Source: a virus. Taken from it: 25,420 nucleotides of DNA. Positions 21,529 through 25,420 of this stretch are shown in pieces. Each line of letters begins with the position of its first letter. Within the stretch, counting starts at the first letter, position 1. The stretch spans positions 1 through 25,420 of IMG/VR virus record IMGVR_UViG_3300032282_002373, one strand, 5' to 3'. The position numbers and the translations under genes were made by a program. The notes under the pieces were generated by a model that was not told where the DNA came from, made no database searches, and saw only the letters and a program-made list of their open reading frames with translations.

Positions 21529-24069
21529 CTATTGTAAATATTTATCCACCAGTGGATTGCCAGTTTTGCCACCAGCAGCCCCCATTGTATCCGCAAGCTC
21601 TTGGTAATTAGTAAGCAAGTCTGCGCGAACTTGCCGTTTTGCTGCAGCCATTTTGACGGGATCCAGTTTCAACATTGCGTCCTTGTTAAGGTCCGCATAC
21701 GCCGCCGCCAGTTCTTTACGGAATTGCGCCAGTGGCTTGTCTTCTTCAGCTTTACGGGCTGCTTCTGCGTCAAGGTAGTTGCCGTGTTTCTCGTAGTATT
21801 TAGACATCGCTCCCGACTGTGCAATCTCAGCATCCGTTTTCCGTCGGTCATACTCCACTTTCTCCCTAGCTTGTTTGGCCGTCAGTGCTGCAACACCCGC
21901 TTCACCCACATTCTGTAGAGCATATTGCGACTTGCCCGCCATCAACTGCAAGCCAAACATCAGCAGGTCTTCGTAGCCAAGCCCGCTACGCTCTGCTTTA
22001 GGTATTTCGGCTTTAGCCTCTGCCACAGCTTCTTTCTTGACCTCGGGGGTAAGTGCTGCAGGTGCTGGAAATGTTGGAAAGCCCCTTGTGTCATCTCCAG
22101 ATGTTCTATCAAAAGGTATAGCATTTTCTGAGCTACTAGCCCCAGAACCAGTACCCGCGCCAGCCGCAGCAATTGCAGGTATAAGTGCAGCACGCCCTCG
22201 ACCAGCTTCTCCAATTGCTGCGCGTGCAGCGGCCATTCTAGACACGGCGGGTACTTCCGCTGCAACTGCCGCGCCTGCGGCTTCAGGCAACGCAGCTATC
22301 CCCGTGCTAGGCGCGGCTGCGCCTTCTTCTGCCGCGGCTGCGGTTGCGCCTTCTTCTGCTGCGGCTGCGGGGGCGGCTCTTTCTGCGGCCCTAGCTTTTG
22401 CTCTAGCCTCGGCAGCGGCCCTGAGTGCGGCTGCGTCAGGGGCCAATGTGGCTATGCCGGTTGCTGCTGGTTTTGGCGGACCTTTTGCTGCGGCCGCGTC
22501 TTGTGCGGCTTGTGCTGCTGCTTGTTGTCTTAGTTGTGTGGCTTGATTTACGCGTGCTAACCCTTGTAGAGGGGGCGCTGGCGCGGCTGCGGGGGCGGGG
22601 GCGGGTTTAACCGCCGGAGGGTTACCTGCGGCCACTTGCGCTGGGGTTGGTACAGTTCGTACTGGTGGGGCTACCGGTGCTGCTGCGGGTGCTGCTGCGG
22701 GTGCTGCCGCCTCGGGTGCTGCTGCTTTTGGACCTCGCCCCAAACGCCCCAAAAACCCTAGTGCTGCGGGGGCAGCTTCGATAGCGCCTTGCACAATAGC
22801 TCCGGTAGCCGGGTTTACGTTCTCCGCCAAGAACTCTCCCGCTGGTTTAGCTACATATTTGCTTAGCGCAGCGCCGGGTGCATTTAGAGCACCTAAAACT
22901 TTTTTGCTGTCCGCAGTGTACTCAGGGTTATAGCCCAAGTAGTCCTCTACCCTTTTTGCATAGTCCGCGCCCTGTCCTTCTGCCCCCGGCAACACTGAAC
23001 CTGCAATCCCCGCATACCCGCCTATAATTTTTGCCAACGGATTCTGCACCAAAGACCGTGCTACTTGCCCCGCCGTCTGTAATTTGTCGCCTGCCCCCGT
23101 TTGCTGGCGCAAAGCTTGCAAATCGGCTGTTGTTGCATCCCGCGTACCAGCGGCTCTTTGCGCTTGATCTGGGGCCATTGGATTGGCCGCGGATGCGGTG
23201 GGTAACTCTTCTGCTTGTGCAGCCCCCATTGGGAGCACTTTTGTTACTGCATTCGCCATTTTCTTAGCGTAATCTGGATCAGTAGCATAGGCCCCCAGCC
23301 GCCCCTTTTGCAACCCTTTGGTGAATTGCTTAACGTCTCCACCCGCACCTACGGCGTCAGGAAAGTTGCGTTTAATCTGCGACACATAGTCTTGCATGAA
23401 CGCTTCAGGCGACTCATAGTTTTTATACTGCGAACGACTTTTCTCGATGTTATCGTAAGCCGCAGTCCCTTTGCCTTTAATATTTCCAAGGTTGTACTTT
23501 CCGGGGATCCCCCGTCCCCAACCCGTTTCATGCCCCCATTGGGCAATTATTAACCCGGGTTCAACGCCAAGGGCTTCGCCGGCTTGTTCTGCCAATGAAC
23601 GGTATTTAGTTGCAAAGTCTTGAACAGGGTCTGTTTTAGATTTTCCCCCACCAGAAAACCCAACAATCCCCCCGTCGGCCATACCGGACAGGCTGCGTTC
23701 GGGTAGAGCGCCTATGCCCATATCTTCGGGTAGGCGGGAGTCCATATAGCCGCCGTCTGCAGCCATTCGGGTTTGCCCTTGTGGCGGAGGCATCCTTTGC
23801 GGCATACCCTGTGGTGGCATACCCTGTGGTGGCATGCTCGGTGGCATCCTTGGCTGGTTCATAGCTTGGATAGCTTGTTGAACCACAGGCGCTTGTACTG
23901 TAGGGTCTGCTTCTTTGCCCTCAGTAAGTTCTTTGGCAATGTTGTTTACAAACAACGCCATTGATACAGCAATAGGATCATCTGCATGGTCTGCGGCGTA
24001 TTTCTGCCGGCCTGCCGGACCCATCCGGGCAAGCATCTTTTGCATGTCACCAATTCGATCATCAAACAT
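21529..24069 (-). CDS. Virion-associated protein with FlgJ-type glucosaminidase domain
   Basis: This is an 846-residue protein. After a helical N-terminus and a MPPQG repeat (about 75-98), residues 148-278 form a glucosaminidase-like lysozyme fold. EALGVEPGLIIAQWGHETGWG contains the candidate catalytic Glu181, then come YNLGNIKG, KNYESPEAFMQDYVSQI and GAYATDPDYAKKMANAV. This matches the order of the FlgJ/N-acetylglucosaminidase family, which cuts peptidoglycan. The middle (about 430-690) is a low-complexity Ala/Pro region, and the C-terminus (about 700-846) is helical with AKQAREKVEYDRRKTDAEIAQ. The likely role is local cell-wall opening during DNA entry, inferred from its place beside large virion proteins. 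There is no signal peptide. AAGGA supports the ATG at 24069. Confidence 0.85.
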   Translation of the reverse strand: MFDDRIGDMQKMLARMGPAGRQKYAADHADDPIAVSMALFVNNIAKELTEGKEADPTVQAPVVQQAIQAMNQPRMPPSMPPQGMPPQGMPQRMPPPQGQTRMAADGGYMDSRLPEDMGIGALPERSLSGMADGGIVGFSGGGKSKTDPVQDFATKYRSLAEQAGEALGVEPGLIIAQWGHETGWGRGIPGKYNLGNIKGKGTAAYDNIEKSRSQYKNYESPEAFMQDYVSQIKRNFPDAVGAGGDVKQFTKGLQKGRLGAYATDPDYAKKMANAVTKVLPMGAAQAEELPTASAANPMAPDQAQRAAGTRDATTADLQALRQQTGAGDKLQTAGQVARSLVQNPLAKIIGGYAGIAGSVLPGAEGQGADYAKRVEDYLGYNPEYTADSKKVLGALNAPGAALSKYVAKPAGEFLAENVNPATGAIVQGAIEAAPAALGFLGRLGRGPKAAAPEAAAPAAAPAAAPVAPPVRTVPTPAQVAAGNPPAVKPAPAPAAAPAPPLQGLARVNQATQLRQQAAAQAAQDAAAAKGPPKPAATGIATLAPDAAALRAAAEARAKARAAERAAPAAAAEEGATAAAAEEGAAAPSTGIAALPEAAGAAVAAEVPAVSRMAAARAAIGEAGRGRAALIPAIAAAGAGTGSGASSSENAIPFDRTSGDDTRGFPTFPAPAALTPEVKKEAVAEAKAEIPKAERSGLGYEDLLMFGLQLMAGKSQYALQNVGEAGVAALTAKQAREKVEYDRRKTDAEIAQSGAMSKYYEKHGNYLDAEAARKAEEDKPLAQFRKELAAAYADLNKDAMLKLDPVKMAAAKRQVRADLLTNYQELADTMGAAGGKTGNPLVDKYLQ
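22290..22740 (-). repeat. Ala/Pro low-complexity coding repeats
   Basis: This stretch inside the glucosaminidase protein is built from imperfect GCT/GCG/GCC alanine codon runs. Near-identical blocks occur at about 22311-22372 (coding EEGATAAAAEEGAAA) and short GGTGCTGCTGC repeats at 22677-22725. It encodes a flexible linker between the enzyme domain and the helical C-terminus. Such repeats are prone to length change by slippage. The long plus-strand open frame over it is a by-product. Confidence 0.7.
23801..23845 (-). repeat. 15-bp tandem repeat coding MPPQG
   Basis: GGCATACCCTGTGGT occurs twice head to tail (23801-23815 and 23816-23830), followed by a diverged third copy (23831-23845). On the minus strand this codes for a proline-rich MPPQGMPPQG linker between the N-terminus and the glucosaminidase domain. 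The exact duplication suggests recent slippage. Confidence 0.85.
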
Positions 24070-24078
24070 TTTGATTCC

Positions 24079-25155
24079 TTATGCCATGCTGTGGATAGCC
24101 AACGCAACAAGCCCTTGTGGCTTCGATTTTACCAGCCCGCCTTTGGCGTAACTCCCAACCATACCGCCGTTTGCTTTAAACCCGCCAGAAGCACCAAACG
24201 CGCCCACCGTAGCCGCGCCCAAGCCACCTAGCTGGCTCAACATGCTGGGCGGGGCTTGGTAGTTGTACATGGTGCTACCGGCATTGGTGGTCGGCGCTCC
24301 CCGCAAGATGTCGGACATGAACCCAATCTGCTTGTACGGGTAGTTCTGAGAACTTTGAAAATCTTGGTACTGATTGTTTAAGCCGCTTTGAACCTGTTGC
24401 TGCTGCTGAGCGCCCAGTTGGTTCTGCATCTGGTTAATGCCCATATTCTGGGAGTACTGCATATTGCCAAGGTTACCCAAGGTGTTTGCCCCGGTCAGCG
24501 CCGTCTGCATCCCCTGCAAGCCAAGCCCCGCACCATACTGCCCTTGCTGGGCGTTTAAGTTGGCCGCGGCTTGACGCGCTTGCTGCTCAGTATTGAATTG
24601 ATTTTGCGCTTGTCCGTACGCGGTGTTTAGCCCTTGGGCTTGGATGTCACCCTTTTGCAACGCCAAATTACGTGCGGCTTCTGCGTCCATGATAGCGGCC
24701 CGAGACCCCCCAAATGCGCCTTTTTGAGTTTGATCTGCCTGCCGTCCAGTTGATGCAATATCCGCTTGACGCTGCGCTTCCCGTTGCTGAATGTCGACTA
24801 CATTTTGCATGTACGGATTCATGGCGTTACTAGCCACTCCGGTATCACCAAACGACTTAGCCGCGTAGGGGTTGTATGTGTAGCCTGTGTTTAAAGCGCC
24901 TAGCGAAGCTAGTCCCGCCGTGGCCGTGGCATCCTGCAACTGAGGCTGGGACTGCATGAGTGCCGCATTGTCGTAAGACATCTGCTGCAAGGGGCTGAAC
25001 TGCGCTACTCGATCCCCCATGTACTGCATGTAGGGATTTTGGGTTGTATCAGACAGTGCTGCGGCTTGCCCCAGCATGTCTTCCGCATAAGGCGCTAGTT
25101 GCGGTGCAAAACCGTACTGATTTTGTTGTACGACTGTTGATGTTGCGTCTGCCAT
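24079..25155 (-). CDS. Gln/Ala-rich virion-type protein (putative internal/ejection protein)
   Basis: This is a 358-residue protein without enzyme motifs. It is rich in Gln, Asn and Ala. An N-terminal region (APQLAPYAEDMLGQAAAL...PYMQYMGDRVAQFSPLQQ) leads to NPYMQNVVDIQQREAQRQADI and QKGAFGGSRAAIMDAEAARN. A glutamine-rich helical part (QLGAQQQQQVQSG) follows, then a Gly-rich C-terminus with ANGGMVGSYAKGGLV. From general knowledge, proteins with the NPY.QNVVD...AFGGSR pattern recur next to large tail or ejection proteins in podovirus-like phages, without a firm function. It is the first of three consecutive minus-strand genes of increasing size. AAGGA precedes the ATG at 25155. Confidence 0.72.
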   Translation of the reverse strand: MADATSTVVQQNQYGFAPQLAPYAEDMLGQAAALSDTTQNPYMQYMGDRVAQFSPLQQMSYDNAALMQSQPQLQDATATAGLASLGALNTGYTYNPYAAKSFGDTGVASNAMNPYMQNVVDIQQREAQRQADIASTGRQADQTQKGAFGGSRAAIMDAEAARNLALQKGDIQAQGLNTAYGQAQNQFNTEQQARQAAANLNAQQGQYGAGLGLQGMQTALTGANTLGNLGNMQYSQNMGINQMQNQLGAQQQQQVQSGLNNQYQDFQSSQNYPYKQIGFMSDILRGAPTTNAGSTMYNYQAPPSMLSQLGGLGAATVGAFGASGGFKANGGMVGSYAKGGLVKSKPQGLVALAIHSMA

Positions 25156-25164
25156 GATGCGTCC

Positions 25165-25420
25165 TTATGCGGGGAGGTATTTGTGTGCTTTGGAATCCAC
25201 AGCCACACTGTTTTTGCCGGTAGTTTTACGGCGGTTGGCTTGTATGCGGTCCATCATTTTGTACAGTGCCCGTGCGCCTGCCTCTGTGGAGCCGTTGCCC
25301 AGTTCAGACACAATTCTCGCAGGAACCACGAACTCGCCATCCGCAAGCCGTGCCGGCTGTCGGCCTTGCCCAATACTTGCCGGTTTTCTGTCTGTCACGC
25401 CATCACCGGGGCCACGCAAG
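25165..25420 (-). CDS. C-terminal part of a structural-type phage protein (partial)
   Basis: The reading frame runs off the right edge of the window, so only about 85 C-terminal residues are seen. They read GPGDGVTDRKPASIGQGRQP..LADGEFVVPARIVSELGNGSTEAG..LYKMMDRIQANRRK and end in SKAHKYLPA. The pattern GPGDG.TD.......G..PA.LADGEFV.PA..VS.LGNGST.AGA..LY.MMDR is familiar from C-termini of uncharacterised structural proteins in phages. No start is visible: the first possible codon is TTG, inside a conserved segment. The gene ends nine bases before the start of the 358-residue gene, so it belongs to the same minus-strand operon. Confidence 0.75.
   Translation of the reverse strand, partial: LRGPGDGVTDRKPASIGQGRQPARLADGEFVVPARIVSELGNGSTEAGARALYKMMDRIQANRRKTTGKNSVAVDSKAHKYLPA

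Noticed and set aside
22037-22546. 169-codon plus-strand frame opposite the glucosaminidase protein
   Set aside because: It mirrors alanine codon repeats (GCN antisense also gives open frames). No ribosome binding site or recognisable fold.
1-25420. CRISPR array, integrase, attachment site, tRNA or toxin-antitoxin pair
   Set aside because: Looked for by eye on both strands. No regularly spaced repeats, tyrosine or serine recombinase motifs, or cloverleaf candidates were found.

Overview
This window reads as part of the genome of a double-stranded DNA tailed bacteriophage. Genes are packed tightly, with ATGA and TAATG overlaps. There is a family A DNA polymerase with a full proofreading exonuclease, a primase-helicase, an SNF2-type helicase and a set of small nucleases. 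A separate block on the other strand encodes very large, alanine-rich virion-type proteins, one carrying a glucosaminidase fold. No integrase, tRNA, rRNA, CRISPR array or insertion sequence is visible. The small-ORF vocabulary (EREACAK, RPWVGLTDEE, QEPVAY) and the style of the large minus-strand proteins suggest a podovirus-like phage of a Gram-negative, possibly betaproteobacterial, host. That host guess is inference only. Terminase, portal and capsid genes are not in the window and probably lie beyond its right end.

Layout. (1) Positions 3-2690, plus strand: a run of at least eleven very small genes, mostly unassignable, ending with a winged-helix candidate and a DUF3310 protein. Several are shorter than 60 codons. 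The Shine-Dalgarno sequence of most of them is written inside the last codons of the gene before. (2) Positions 2691-2858: a gene-free gap rich in inverted repeats. (3) Positions 2859-8528, plus strand: DNA metabolism genes, namely a putative winged-helix protein, a VRR-NUC nuclease, an unknown, DNA polymerase A, a small HExxH metallopeptidase, a Cas4/RecB-like nuclease with four cysteines, an HNH-like protein and an SNF2-family helicase. (4) Positions 8609-10009: a coiled-coil phage protein and a candidate single-stranded DNA-binding protein with an acidic tail, closed by a textbook rho-independent terminator. (5) Positions 10043-13486: a small helix-turn-helix protein, a 46-residue protein and a 1012-residue primase-helicase. 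(6) Positions 13487-13620: a convergent intergenic gap with two strong hairpins. (7) Positions 13621-25420, minus strand: read from right to left, the C-terminus of a structural-type protein, a 358-residue Gln/Ala-rich protein, an 846-residue protein with a FlgJ-type glucosaminidase domain, and a giant protein of about 2632 residues with an internal zincin-like motif.

How the parts work together. The plus-strand block supplies a nearly self-contained replication system: polymerase, primase-helicase, SSB candidate, helicase and nucleases for recombination or end processing. Small accessory genes of the kind that usually modify the host lie in front of it. The minus-strand block looks like a late virion cassette. 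Its three consecutive proteins increase in size and one carries a peptidoglycan hydrolase, which recalls the ejection proteins gp14, gp15 and gp16 of T7-like phages. This is an analogy of architecture, not demonstrated homology.
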